From NCBI RefSeq assembly GCF_002251085.2, contig NZ_NOJZ02000018.1, positions 1-49,488 of the forward strand: DNA of 49,488 nucleotides, written 5' to 3'. The notes under the pieces were generated by a model that was not told the origin of the DNA, ran no database searches, and worked only from the letters and a program-made list of their open reading frames with translations. Position numbers and translations under genes: made by a program. The stretch is from Romboutsia maritimum (GTDB lineage: Bacteria > Bacillota > Clostridia > Peptostreptococcales > Peptostreptococcaceae). This document shows, piece by piece, positions 25,499 through 34,184 of this stretch (within the stretch, counting starts at the first letter, position 1; each line of letters starts with the position of its first letter).

Positions 25499-26287
25499 TT
25501 AGATACTATTTTCTTTTATAAAATTTTCATAAACTAACTTTGATATTTTACCTATAACTTCCCTTCCATTCTTATTTGTATCTAAATTTTTAGTTAATAT
25601 GCATATAATATAATTCCCTAATTCATGATATACTATTCCTACATCATGCTCTAACTTATCTAAATCGCCTGTTTTATGAGCAACAACAACATCTTCTGGC
25701 ATATATAGAGTTAGTCTATTCCCAACTTGCTGTCTTTTTAATATATCTAAGGCTATTTTACTGAAATTTTCATCTATAAATTCTTCACTATAAATCTTAT
25801 TTAAAATTTTAGCCATTTCTTTTGGAGTTGTTGTATTTTCTCTTCCATTTTTAACCGCTTCTGAATCCATCATTTTTCTTCTTAATTTAGTATATTTAAG
25901 TCCCATATCGCTTCCAATTTTGTTGACTGCATCCATCCCTACTAAATCTATCAATATATTAGTTGCTGTATTATCACTTAATATTATCATAAGTGTCATT
26001 ATTTCTTTTATAGTAAATTGATGATCTTCATCTAGTTCTTTTAATATTCCATCTCCTTCACATACTTTATCTCTACTTAAAAGTATTTTATCATCAAAAT
26101 TTATTCTACCTTCTTTTATTTCTTTCATAACTGCACCCATTATAACAAGCTTTATTGTACTTGCTGATGGATACACCATATTTTCATTAATTTGTATATT
26201 TATACTTTTATCTAATTTCTCTATCACTACTCCAATATCGCCTTTGGATTTATTTATTATATTATTTATATCACTATATAAAGTCAC
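25499..26287 (-). CDS. Class A beta-lactamase-like serine hydrolase
   Basis: A 262-residue protein with the class A beta-lactamase/DD-peptidase fold. The three catalytic boxes are present: SxxK in YPSASTIKLVIMG (S43, K46), SDN in ILSDNTATN and KTG in VAHKTGDLD. The omega-loop region RRKMMDSEAVKNG lacks the classical ExxLN, though a Glu is present. There is no signal peptide, which is odd for a penicillin-acting enzyme, so a cytoplasmic esterase or peptidase role is possible. It starts 16 bases after the antiporter-like gene on the same strand, so the two are probably co-transcribed. Confidence 0.8.
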   Translation of the reverse strand: MTLYSDINNIINKSKGDIGVVIEKLDKSINIQINENMVYPSASTIKLVIMGAVMKEIKEGRINFDDKILLSRDKVCEGDGILKELDEDHQFTIKEIMTLMIILSDNTATNILIDLVGMDAVNKIGSDMGLKYTKLRRKMMDSEAVKNGRENTTTPKEMAKILNKIYSEEFIDENFSKIALDILKRQQVGNRLTLYMPEDVVVAHKTGDLDKLEHDVGIVYHELGNYIICILTKNLDTNKNGREVIGKISKLVYENFIKENSI

Positions 26288-26303
26288 AATAATACCTCCC
26301 GTT

Positions 26304-27599
26304 TTATCCTAAAATTGATCTTATTCCTACTAACAATACTGTACATATAACTACTGTAACTCCTAATTTAACCATATTTTTCAAGTCTTTAGATCTAGCC
26401 AATCCCATCTGTCCTAACATATCAGCTTCTGGGTATGCAAAAGATGTTATTTGAGATCCTACTAAAAGAATCATAGCCCATAATCCTGGTGATATATCCA
26501 AAGAAGTTACTATATGAGCAAACATTTTATCCATTACTACGGATTGAGCTACTGCTGCTCCTCCTATTCCAAAGATGCCAGTTAATGTTGATACTAAAGA
26601 AAAAACAATTTTATTCCCTGACTCAAGTAATGGTTGTAATAAATTTACTAATTCTGTAAAAGCTCCTGATTGTTCTATAAATGTTATAAATGGAGTAAAT
26701 AACACAAACATTATAAACAACCAAACCATTCTAGAAGCTCCTTCTACTAATGTCTCAAATATAGTATTTATAGGCATTTTAGCTACTATACCTGTTATTA
26801 ATGCTGAAATAAACATAACTACAATAGCGTATGATGCTCCACTTTTACTATATATACCATATATTACAAATACTAATATAGTGATTATAAATGCTAAAGT
26901 TGCATTTTTTACTTCTTTAGATTGTTCATTTGATGTATTTACGCTTTCTATATTTTCATACATATATATGCCCTTAGTATTTTTTTGAATTTTATTTGCC
27001 ATGATATAAGTAACTATTAAACACACTATTGTTACAGGTATTCCAGCTGATAATAAATATTGACCATATGGTAGATGAGTTAATTCCATTATAGTAACAA
27101 CTTGTGGAGAAAAAGGCCCTATAAACATACCTGTAAGTCCTGCTCCCATAAATACGGCTGCTAAAACTGACGGTGTTAGTCCTATAGATGCTACTAATGG
27201 TATAACTATTGGAGCTATAATAGCATTTGCTCCAGCTAGAGTTCCTAACAATGCACACAATAACATAGATGTAATCATTGTTGCTATTATAGCTTTTCTT
27301 TCTGTATTTATTCCTATTTTTTTCATTACTGTTATAACTAAATTTTCTGCAACCCCTGTTTTTCTAAGAATTGCTCCTAATGCTGATCCTAGCATAATTA
27401 TAAATCCAATTAATCCTAAAAATGATCCTAGTGATTCTCCTATAACACTACCCATTGAAAGTAATGGCTGTTGTGTTAGTATTGCTGTAATTACAACACA
27501 TATTAAAACATTTAATATTGGATTTATGTCTTTAAACGCAAATACTATATAAAGTATTAACGGAATTAAAGCTATTAATGGAGACATATTAAATAGCAT
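26304..27599 (-). CDS. Na+/H+ antiporter (NhaC-like) family transporter
   Basis: A 431-residue membrane protein with about twelve hydrophobic segments, related to NhaC/YuiF-type carriers in the ion transporter superfamily. The characteristic region is a glycine-rich half-helix, GTLAGANAIIAPIVIPL, followed by FIGPFSPQVVTIMEL in the first half, and FGIGGAAVAQSVVMDKM in the second half. Relatives exchange Na+ for protons or take up organic acids or amino acids; the substrate cannot be told. It is first of a two-gene unit with the beta-lactamase-like gene. Confidence 0.75.
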   Translation of the reverse strand: MLFNMSPLIALIPLILYIVFAFKDINPILNVLICVVITAILTQQPLLSMGSVIGESLGSFLGLIGFIIMLGSALGAILRKTGVAENLVITVMKKIGINTERKAIIATMITSMLLCALLGTLAGANAIIAPIVIPLVASIGLTPSVLAAVFMGAGLTGMFIGPFSPQVVTIMELTHLPYGQYLLSAGIPVTIVCLIVTYIMANKIQKNTKGIYMYENIESVNTSNEQSKEVKNATLAFIITILVFVIYGIYSKSGASYAIVVMFISALITGIVAKMPINTIFETLVEGASRMVWLFIMFVLFTPFITFIEQSGAFTELVNLLQPLLESGNKIVFSLVSTLTGIFGIGGAAVAQSVVMDKMFAHIVTSLDISPGLWAMILLVGSQITSFAYPEADMLGQMGLARSKDLKNMVKLGVTVVICTVLLVGIRSILG

Positions 27600-27727
27600 A
27601 AAATCTACCCCCTTAAATGAATTTTTCTTATTATCAATAATTATTCATTTTCATATATATATATTCATTTATATTCTTATACAAAACAAGTAAATTTTCA
27701 TATTTTATCCATTTTTCAATGATAAAA

Positions 27728-27770
27728 TTAAAGCACTATGATAACTTATTAAGTTATCATAGTGCTTTAA
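27728..27770 (-). terminator. Perfect palindrome terminator
   Basis: Perfect 20-base inverted repeat with a 3-base loop (27728-27747 and 27751-27770; core AAGCACTATGATAACTT). It begins five bases past the stop of the 84-residue ORF. The T-run is weak but the stem is long. Confidence 0.7.
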
Positions 27771-27775
27771 TTTAA

Positions 27776-28030
27776 TTATCTATTCTTAGGTCTTAAATCT
27801 GATTGACTTAAATGCTTTCTTATAATATATGATGTACCATCTTTTTTAAATTCAGCTTCATAAGAATACCCATATTTATCAACTTCATAATAATCTAATA
27901 TCTTTACCATATCTCCTGATTTTAAAGATATAGTTTTAGTATTGGTTTCACTTCCATCAATATGAGCTTTAAGTCTTCTATTTTTTGCTATATAAGCAAT
28001 ATCATTTACATCAAATTCTCTTTTTATCAT
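27776..28030 (-). CDS. Small SH3-like protein, unknown
   Basis: An 84-residue cytoplasmic protein. The middle part, SLKSGDMVKILDYYEVDKYGYSYEAEF, reads like an SH3-type beta barrel (SGDMVKIL is the recognisable turn), flanked by basic residues. No named family recognised. It has its own promoter (28100-28128), a hairpin in its short leader (28057-28090) and a palindromic terminator, so it is an independent transcription unit. AAGGAG stands seven bases before the ATG. Confidence 0.55.
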   Translation of the reverse strand: MIKREFDVNDIAYIAKNRRLKAHIDGSETNTKTISLKSGDMVKILDYYEVDKYGYSYEAEFKKDGTSYIIRKHLSQSDLRPKNR

Positions 28031-28056
28031 GTTTTCTCCTTAAATGTATCTTAATA

Positions 28057-28090
28057 AAAAACTCTTATACCAAAAGATACAAGAGTTTTA
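28057..28090 (-). promoter_or_regulatory. Leader hairpin followed by T-run
   Basis: Inverted repeat AAAACTCTT / AAGAGTTTT, extended by pairs toward a 4-base loop, followed on the minus strand by TTTTTT. It lies between the promoter at 28100-28128 and the ribosome site of the 84-residue ORF. It could be an attenuator or a 5' stabilising hairpin. Confidence 0.5.
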
Positions 28091-28099
28091 CATTTATAT

Positions 28100-28128
28100 A
28101 TAATAACACATTGATTCTATTGTAACAA
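28100..28128 (-). promoter_or_regulatory. Promoter of the 84-residue ORF
   Basis: TTGTTA and TATTAT separated by exactly 17 bases on the minus strand. Transcription would start near 28093, just before the leader hairpin. Confidence 0.55.
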
Positions 28129-28260
28129 CCTTATCATATAAATTCCATCTTTTACGTCTACTAAAGTTTAAATAATATGTAAATCTTGTATATTGAATAG
28201 AGTTAGTATACTTTGTAAAATATAATAATGAAAATATATCAAAAAAGGAGATCTGTCATT

Positions 28261-30174
28261 ATGAATAAAAAATTACCTAAAGAAGCCTATGGCGGGGTGT
28301 CTGGAAAGGACTATATACCTTATATAACAGACAAGTCTAAAACTGGGTCAAATTTTACAGTATTAATTATAGGTATTGTTTTGGCCGTTGTTTTCGCAGC
28401 ATCTACTGCCTATTCAGGAATGAAAGCTGGACTTACAGTAGCTGCTGGCATTCCAGGTTCTATAATAGGTTCAGCATTTATAGGAGCTCTTGCTCGTGAA
28501 AAGGGAATCCTTGGTAAAAATATCGTACAAGGTATGGCAAGTGGTGGTGAATCAGTTGCTAGTGGTATGATATTTGTATTACCTGCTATTCTTTTAATTA
28601 ATAGTCAAGTCACTCTTTTAGAAGGCTTAGCTGTTGGTATTGGTGGAGTTCTATTTGGTATAGGCGTTTCAGCACTTGTTCATAATTATTTAATTATTGA
28701 AGAACATGGTAAACTTATGTATCCAGAGTCCATGGCAATATCTGAAACACTTGTTGCTTCTAATGCTGGTGGAGAATCAATGAAATATATGGGGATTGGA
28801 TTTGGTATAAGCGGTATTATAACTATACTAACTGCTTCATTCTTAAATTTAACTAATAATGTTATAAGCTTTATAAGTGAAACCTTTTATAAATGGAAAT
28901 TCGAGGTTGAAGTTAATCCTCTTTTATTAGGAATCGGATTTATAGTAGGAATTGAAGTTTCTTTAACTATGTTTGCAGGTTCTATATTATCTAACTTCGG
29001 TATTATGCCTTTAATAGGTTACTTTGCTGATATGGCAGCAAACAATTCTACTGTATGGAACAATCCTGCTATGCCGATTAATCAAATGCCTGTAAATTCA
29101 ATAGCAGGTAGCTATGTCAAATATATAGGTGCTGGTATGATGCTATGTGGTGGTATTATAGGTGCAATAAAACTTATCCCAACTATTATAGCATCTGTTA
29201 AAGAAACACTTAATGCAAAATCTTCAACTGGAAGTTCTTCATCTATGCAAACTATTATTTTATTAGCTGGTATTGTAATTGGATTTTTAGGAGGATTCTT
29301 AGTTTCTGGTAACTTTATTATGGCAATTGTTGGAGCAATTATTTCTTTATTATTATCACTATTATTTGTTATAGTAGCTGGGCGTTTAACAGGTACAATA
29401 GGAACATCAAATCTTCCAGTATCTGGTATGACAATAGCATCTTTAGTTATTGTAACACTACTATTTGTTATAATGGGATGGACTAGTACACAAGATAATA
29501 AATCATTACTTTTATTTGGTACTTTTATAGTTGTTGCTATATCTATAGCTGGAGGATATTCTCAATCTCAAAAGGTAACTTACATTATGGGTGGTGATAA
29601 AAATGAAATGCAAAAATCTTTTGCAATAGCTGGTATAGTAGGTGTAATTGTTGTTGTAGGTACTATATTATTACTTTCAAATCAGCTTAAAATTACAGGA
29701 GATAATGCTCCATTTGCTTTACCTCAAGCAAACTTAATGTCAACACTTACTTCAGGTATTATGTCTGGTCAATTACCTTGGGTTATGATAATTGTTGGTG
29801 TATTTATTGCAATAGTTTTATACTTCTTAGGGCTTCCGATTATGACTGTTGCTATAGGGTTCTATTTACCAATTGCAACTACTTCTATAATTTTAGTTGG
29901 AGCTTTAATTCGTTTATTCATTGAAAGAACTTGTAAAACTGAAGATGAGAAAGAAGTTAAAGTTTCTAACGGTATAAGTTTATCATCTGGACTTGTTGCT
30001 GGTGGTTCTATCTTAGGATTAATAGGTATCATCTTGCAAGTAATAGGAGTTATAAAAGGAAATGTACCAAATGGATTTGCTGCTAGCAATACTATGGCAA
30101 TAATTTTACTTATATGCCTTGTTATTTTCACAGCATTACCTATTATCTCATCTAAAGTAAAAAATGATGAATAA
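28261..30174 (+). CDS. OPT family oligopeptide transporter
   Basis: A 637-residue integral membrane protein of the OPT family with about 14-16 hydrophobic segments. Family blocks are the N-terminal PKEAYGGVSGKDYIPYI, the first helix ending AYSGMKAGLTVAAGIPGSI, and MASGGESVASGMIFVLPA, all typical of prokaryotic OPT proteins. Members are proton-coupled importers of oligopeptides or metal-chelate complexes. GGAG stands ten bases before the ATG at 28261. An ATG eleven codons upstream has no ribosome site. Monocistronic, followed by a strong terminator. Confidence 0.9.
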   Translation: MNKKLPKEAYGGVSGKDYIPYITDKSKTGSNFTVLIIGIVLAVVFAASTAYSGMKAGLTVAAGIPGSIIGSAFIGALAREKGILGKNIVQGMASGGESVASGMIFVLPAILLINSQVTLLEGLAVGIGGVLFGIGVSALVHNYLIIEEHGKLMYPESMAISETLVASNAGGESMKYMGIGFGISGIITILTASFLNLTNNVISFISETFYKWKFEVEVNPLLLGIGFIVGIEVSLTMFAGSILSNFGIMPLIGYFADMAANNSTVWNNPAMPINQMPVNSIAGSYVKYIGAGMMLCGGIIGAIKLIPTIIASVKETLNAKSSTGSSSSMQTIILLAGIVIGFLGGFLVSGNFIMAIVGAIISLLLSLLFVIVAGRLTGTIGTSNLPVSGMTIASLVIVTLLFVIMGWTSTQDNKSLLLFGTFIVVAISIAGGYSQSQKVTYIMGGDKNEMQKSFAIAGIVGVIVVVGTILLLSNQLKITGDNAPFALPQANLMSTLTSGIMSGQLPWVMIIVGVFIAIVLYFLGLPIMTVAIGFYLPIATTSIILVGALIRLFIERTCKTEDEKEVKVSNGISLSSGLVAGGSILGLIGIILQVIGVIKGNVPNGFAASNTMAIILLICLVIFTALPIISSKVKNDE

Positions 30175-30201
30175 TAATTATCATTATGAAATTTTAAAGT
30201 A

Positions 30202-30245
30202 AAAAATACCCTAATAAACATTTAAATTTTTATTAGGGTATTTTT
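30202..30245. terminator. Bidirectional terminator
   Basis: Inverted repeat with 16-17 base arms (30202-30218 and 30229-30245; core ATACCCTAATAAA), T-rich at both ends. It ends the OPT gene on the plus strand and the hydrogenase operon on the minus strand. Confidence 0.88.
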
Positions 30246-30249
30246 ATAT

Positions 30250-30591
30250 TTATTCTCCTTCAATTTGCCATACCATAATTTCATATCCACTAGTTATATT
30301 ACTACTATATCTATTACACTTTGGGCATAATTTATTTGTAAAATCTATAATAAACTCTTTATTACAATAATTACATAAAGCCTTTGCTTTTATTTTTTCT
30401 ATAATTAATTCTGCATCTTCACATATTGTATTTTTTTTTAATGATTCAAATGCAAATTTCAAAGAACTCTCCTCTACGCAAGTAAATTCACCTATCTTCA
30501 TGAAAATTTTATCAATTTTTTTTATATTATTCTTTTCACCATTTTCATTTGCTATTTGTAAAGTATCATATACTATAGATATTTCATGCAT
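30250..30591 (-). CDS. hypA: Hydrogenase nickel incorporation protein HypA
   Basis: A 113-residue HypA, which with HypB delivers nickel to the active site of the [NiFe] hydrogenase large subunit. The N-terminal MHEISIV, whose His binds Ni, is intact, and the zinc site is LCNYC...LCPKC (two CxxC pairs at about residues 70-91). I chose the ATG at 30591 because HypA must begin MHE and AGGAG stands seven bases before it. It is the last gene of the hydrogenase operon, 26 bases after the large subunit, and runs straight into a terminator. Confidence 0.93.
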   Translation of the reverse strand: MHEISIVYDTLQIANENGEKNNIKKIDKIFMKIGEFTCVEESSLKFAFESLKKNTICEDAELIIEKIKAKALCNYCNKEFIIDFTNKLCPKCNRYSSNITSGYEIMVWQIEGE

Positions 30592-30617
30592 ATTATTTCT
30601 CCTATACATTACATATT

Positions 30618-31991
30618 CTAGACTATTTTTATAGTAAAATTTGAATATTTATCACTTATTATATGAGCTGCACAATTTAAACATGGATCAAATGACCTTA
30701 CTATCCTACCTATTATTGTAGGTGCTTTTCTTATATCATCTATCTTAGTTCCCACTAATGCTTGTTCTACTGGACCTCTAATTCCCTTATTATCCTTAGG
30801 AGATAAATTCCATACTGATGGTGTTATTACTGTATAGTTTTTAATTACCTTATTTTCTATCTCTATCCAATGACCTAATACACCTCTTGATGCTGATATC
30901 AAAGCCATACCACTAGCTGATTCTGGAATTTGAATTTGAATTTGATAAGCCTTTTGTAGTCTAATTATTTGAAGTAAGCCTTCTAAACTTTCACATATTT
31001 TCTCTGATTCTAATACCCTTGCTACTAATCTATCCATAACCGATATACTATCTTTGTAATGACCTCCAATAATCATTCTAGCTAAAGGTCCAACTTCCAT
31101 AGCATATCCATTGTACCTAGCTGCATTTACCCAAGTATATGCATCTTCTTTATTATCATTTGAAATTTCCCATGTATATTTAACGTTTTCTGTTATATTA
31201 TTTGCATCTAAATTTTCAATATTTCCATTTATAAGTACTCCACCCTTTGAATATTTTACAGGCATATTTTCATCATAAAATAAATCAGTTGACATTAAAT
31301 TTCCATATCCTCTACCTATATCAAAATACTCCTCATAATATTTAGTTATAGTAAAAATATCTGGCATAAGACTAGTTTGTATGAAGTTTTTAATTTTATA
31401 TAAAATAGATTTAATTTCTTGATATTTTTGTATATCTAAATTAGTAGTAGTTCCACCTACAAATATTCCGTGGCAGTGAGGTGCTTTCCCAGACAAGATA
31501 GCTATAGCCTTATGTGCTAATCTGCTGTACTCAATTGAATCGATATAATGACTTGCTATAACTGAATTTATATTTTTAGGTAACCTATAATCAAATTTTT
31601 CTCTATCTCCATCTTTATAAAGAGGATTTATATCTTTTAATTCTACATAATCAGGAAATACAAACTGATAAATATGTCTTAAATGATTTTGTAAAAACTC
31701 AAATCCATTTGTTAATTCCCTTATAAGATTACCATTTGGATCTGGTATTATATTAAGAGCATTTTCTAAAGCCTTTGAGGATACTGTTGCATGATGTGTA
31801 GAACATATTCCACAAATTCTAGGTGTCAATCTTACAATATCAAGTGGAGGTCTTCCCTTAAACATTTCTTCAAAACCTCTAAATTGCATTCCGCTACTTT
31901 TTGCATCTACTATTTCATTATTTTGTATTTCTACTTCTATTTCAAGAAGTCCACTTATTCTAGTAACTGGGTCTATACTTATTTTTGTCAT
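30618..31991 (-). CDS. [NiFe] hydrogenase large (catalytic) subunit
   Basis: A 457-residue catalytic subunit. The Ni-Fe ligands are the L1 motif RICGICSTHHA (C60, C63) and the L2 motif DPCLNCAAH (C437, C440). After H443 there is a 14-residue C-terminal tail, which the operon's maturation protease would remove. All four cysteines are present, so the subunit should be active. It oxidises H2 or reduces protons together with the small subunit encoded 21 bases upstream. The subgroup should be set by a HydDB search; by reading it looks group 1/2-like rather than NADP- or F420-reducing. Confidence 0.94.
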   Translation of the reverse strand: MTKISIDPVTRISGLLEIEVEIQNNEIVDAKSSGMQFRGFEEMFKGRPPLDIVRLTPRICGICSTHHATVSSKALENALNIIPDPNGNLIRELTNGFEFLQNHLRHIYQFVFPDYVELKDINPLYKDGDREKFDYRLPKNINSVIASHYIDSIEYSRLAHKAIAILSGKAPHCHGIFVGGTTTNLDIQKYQEIKSILYKIKNFIQTSLMPDIFTITKYYEEYFDIGRGYGNLMSTDLFYDENMPVKYSKGGVLINGNIENLDANNITENVKYTWEISNDNKEDAYTWVNAARYNGYAMEVGPLARMIIGGHYKDSISVMDRLVARVLESEKICESLEGLLQIIRLQKAYQIQIQIPESASGMALISASRGVLGHWIEIENKVIKNYTVITPSVWNLSPKDNKGIRGPVEQALVGTKIDDIRKAPTIIGRIVRSFDPCLNCAAHIISDKYSNFTIKIV

Positions 31992-32012
31992 AATCCCCTC
32001 CTACTTTAATAT

Positions 32013-32879
32013 TTAGAATCTTACAAATGGCTCCATATCATCTGGAAATCCTTTAGCTGCACAACCTATACAAGTTGTATTGTCTCCTATTGGCCAGTTA
32101 TCACTTTGATTCCATCTATTTACTGGACAAAGTGTCTTTGTAATAGGTCCTCTACACCCCAATTTAAACATACACTCTTTATCTCCAAATTTAGTTGCAA
32201 ATACTTCATTATCAAAATAATATCTTCTTTCACAATTGTCATGGATTGTTATTCCATAGAAGGTAACTGGTCTTTGTTGATTATCAAGTTCTGGTTTTCC
32301 AAAGGAAAGTATATATCCTATAGTCCCTAGAATCCATACTGGATTAGTAGGACAACCAGGAACTCTTATTACATTTTTATCTCTTAGAGCTGTTGATACA
32401 TCTACCGCTCTTGATAAATTAGGTCTAGCAGCCGTTGGCCCTCCAAAAGATGCACAAGTACCTACTGCTATTATATATTTAGCCTTAGGAGCTATTGTTT
32501 TTAGTAGCTTCAATGCGCTTATTTTTTCTCCCTTATATGTTGCAACTATAGCACAGTTTTCTTTTAGTGGTATTGCCCCACTTACTATAAGTATTAAATC
32601 TCCATCACTTTCTAATGTCTTTAGTATTCTCTCATATGCATATTCTCCTTGATCTGCCATTATGCTACTAAAAAATGTTACATTAACCATTTCTTTTAGA
32701 AAATACATTGCATCTGGATCTTCTCCATTTAAAAGTGATATTATCTGTCCAAAGCATCCCGAAGCTTCTAACCATATACAATTTGGTTTTTTTATTTTTT
32801 CTTGTCTTATAGATTCTATAGCATTTTTTATCATAGGCATAGGTATATGATTTTTGCTTTCTCTAACTGGACATTTCAT
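32013..32879 (-). CDS. [NiFe] hydrogenase small subunit
   Basis: A 288-residue electron-transfer subunit with the cysteines for three Fe-S clusters. The proximal cluster site starts at SGCFGQIISLL (C42), where the usual second Cys of CxxC is Gln; the third and fourth ligands are in GTCASFGG and PGCPTNP. The medial/distal part has HDNCERR, ECMFKLGCRGP, LCPVN and CIGCAAKGFPD. There is no twin-arginine signal and no C-terminal membrane anchor, so the enzyme should be cytoplasmic. It lies 18 bases after the ferritin-like/cytochrome b5 fusion gene. Confidence 0.92.
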   Translation of the reverse strand: MKCPVRESKNHIPMPMIKNAIESIRQEKIKKPNCIWLEASGCFGQIISLLNGEDPDAMYFLKEMVNVTFFSSIMADQGEYAYERILKTLESDGDLILIVSGAIPLKENCAIVATYKGEKISALKLLKTIAPKAKYIIAVGTCASFGGPTAARPNLSRAVDVSTALRDKNVIRVPGCPTNPVWILGTIGYILSFGKPELDNQQRPVTFYGITIHDNCERRYYFDNEVFATKFGDKECMFKLGCRGPITKTLCPVNRWNQSDNWPIGDNTTCIGCAAKGFPDDMEPFVRF

Positions 32880-32897
32880 TTATATTCCTCCATTACT

Positions 32898-33704
32898 TTA
32901 TTCTTTTAAATATCCTACTATAGGTAGCTTTTCTTTAATCTTATCTATTTTAGTAGCGTGACATGTTAGAAATTCTTCTGTGTGATCTTCTCCTGCAAAT
33001 AATCCATAGTGACTTCCTCCACCCCATGCTCCTATATTACTTACATCATATACTATTTTATCTATTACAACATAAGCTGGTCTTCCATTTTCTCCGTTAT
33101 AAAATTTTTGTAATTCTTCGATTGTAAATAATTGATTTGGCATTATATTTTCATTATTAGAAGTTAGTTGTTTAGTTGTATTCTTTGGTCTATTTGATTT
33201 GCCATTTTTAATATTGTTATAAATTTCTGTTAATTCTTCTATATGTTCTTTTTCATCTAATATGATTAATCTAAGTATTTCTTTTATATATTTATCATCT
33301 ATAATATCTAAATGATGTTGGTATTGTATTATAGCATTTTTTTCTCCTTGTATATTTACTTTTATAATTTCTAATAACTGTTTTTCATATTTTATATAAT
33401 TTGGGCACCACCACACCCTAATATTATCATCTCTGATTATTCTATATTTAGGGTTTATCCCAAGAAGATTTATAAGCTTTGCAAGTATTCTTAAATGTAC
33501 AATTTCTTGCTTGCCTATATCCCCTAAAACTTCTGCTATTTCTTTATAGTTTTCAAATAAAATTCCTTCGTGATTAAAATATTGTGTAGAAGCTGTAAGT
33601 TCTGAAATTGCTCCTGAATAGTCTTGTAATAATAATTTTGCATAATATAAATTTTTTCCTTCAACTTTAATTTCTAGATTTTTTTCATCTAGTATATATC
33701 CCAT
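32898..33704 (-). CDS. Diiron ferritin-like/cytochrome b5-like fusion protein
   Basis: A 268-residue two-domain protein. The N-terminal 160 residues are a four-helix ferritin-like domain with all ligands for a dimetal site: Glu in AISELTAS, ExxH in EIVHLRIL, Glu in IQGEKNAI and ExxH in DEKEHIEEL. A hydrophilic linker follows (about 165-190). The C-terminal 75 residues are a bacterial cytochrome b5-like haem domain: FTIEELQKFYNGENGRPAYV, VYDVSN, WGGGSHYGLFAGEDHTEEF and a TCHATKID motif, whose two His are the likely haem ligands. It sits inside the [NiFe] hydrogenase operon between protease and small subunit. The ATG at 33704 (GAGG six bases before) is preferred to one four codons earlier that overlaps the previous stop. 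Confidence 0.85.
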   Translation of the reverse strand: MGYILDEKNLEIKVEGKNLYYAKLLLQDYSGAISELTASTQYFNHEGILFENYKEIAEVLGDIGKQEIVHLRILAKLINLLGINPKYRIIRDDNIRVWWCPNYIKYEKQLLEIIKVNIQGEKNAIIQYQHHLDIIDDKYIKEILRLIILDEKEHIEELTEIYNNIKNGKSNRPKNTTKQLTSNNENIMPNQLFTIEELQKFYNGENGRPAYVVIDKIVYDVSNIGAWGGGSHYGLFAGEDHTEEFLTCHATKIDKIKEKLPIVGYLKE

Positions 33705-33712
33705 ATTATTCC

Positions 33713-34165
33713 TCATTTTCTATAATATTTTTTAATCATATCTAAAACCTCTTTACATATATATTCAAGTTTATTGTAAAGTTTTTCTGATAAGTTCAAA
33801 GAGTAATCTACTTTTTCTATTTCTATTCCTATTAAATACCCTTTTATATATGGCTTTTCTTTTCTTAAAATCTGAAATAAATTTTCTTCATGTAAAGATA
33901 TATTATCTGAAATAAATTTATCACATTCTTGTAATTTAAAACAACTTACATTTCCTGGTTTTTCATTGAAATAAGTGCTATCTACTATAATTACCAAATC
34001 ATCTTTTTCTATTTCATTTAGACAATATAAATAGTCTGTTTCTCCTATTATTACTTCTATATTTTTTCCTAAATCTAGTATTTCATTTTTTATATTTTCT
34101 ACTATGTAGACCCCTATGCCATCATCTGCAAGTAATATATTTCCTATTCCAAATACCTTTATCAT
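33713..34165 (-). CDS. [NiFe] hydrogenase maturation endopeptidase
   Basis: A 150-residue HyaD/HycI-type protease that removes the C-terminal tail of the large subunit once nickel is inserted. It begins with the family signature KVFGIGNILLADDGIGVYIVE, in which the Asp of DDG is a nickel ligand. Later blocks are LVIIVDSTYF and SLHEENLFQIL, whose His completes the metal site. It is placed 19 bases after hypE and 8 bases before the start of the fusion gene, inside the operon that also encodes its substrate. Confidence 0.92.
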   Translation of the reverse strand: MIKVFGIGNILLADDGIGVYIVENIKNEILDLGKNIEVIIGETDYLYCLNEIEKDDLVIIVDSTYFNEKPGNVSCFKLQECDKFISDNISLHEENLFQILRKEKPYIKGYLIGIEIEKVDYSLNLSEKLYNKLEYICKEVLDMIKKYYRK

Positions 34166-34184
34166 TAAATTTCCTTCCTTTTTA

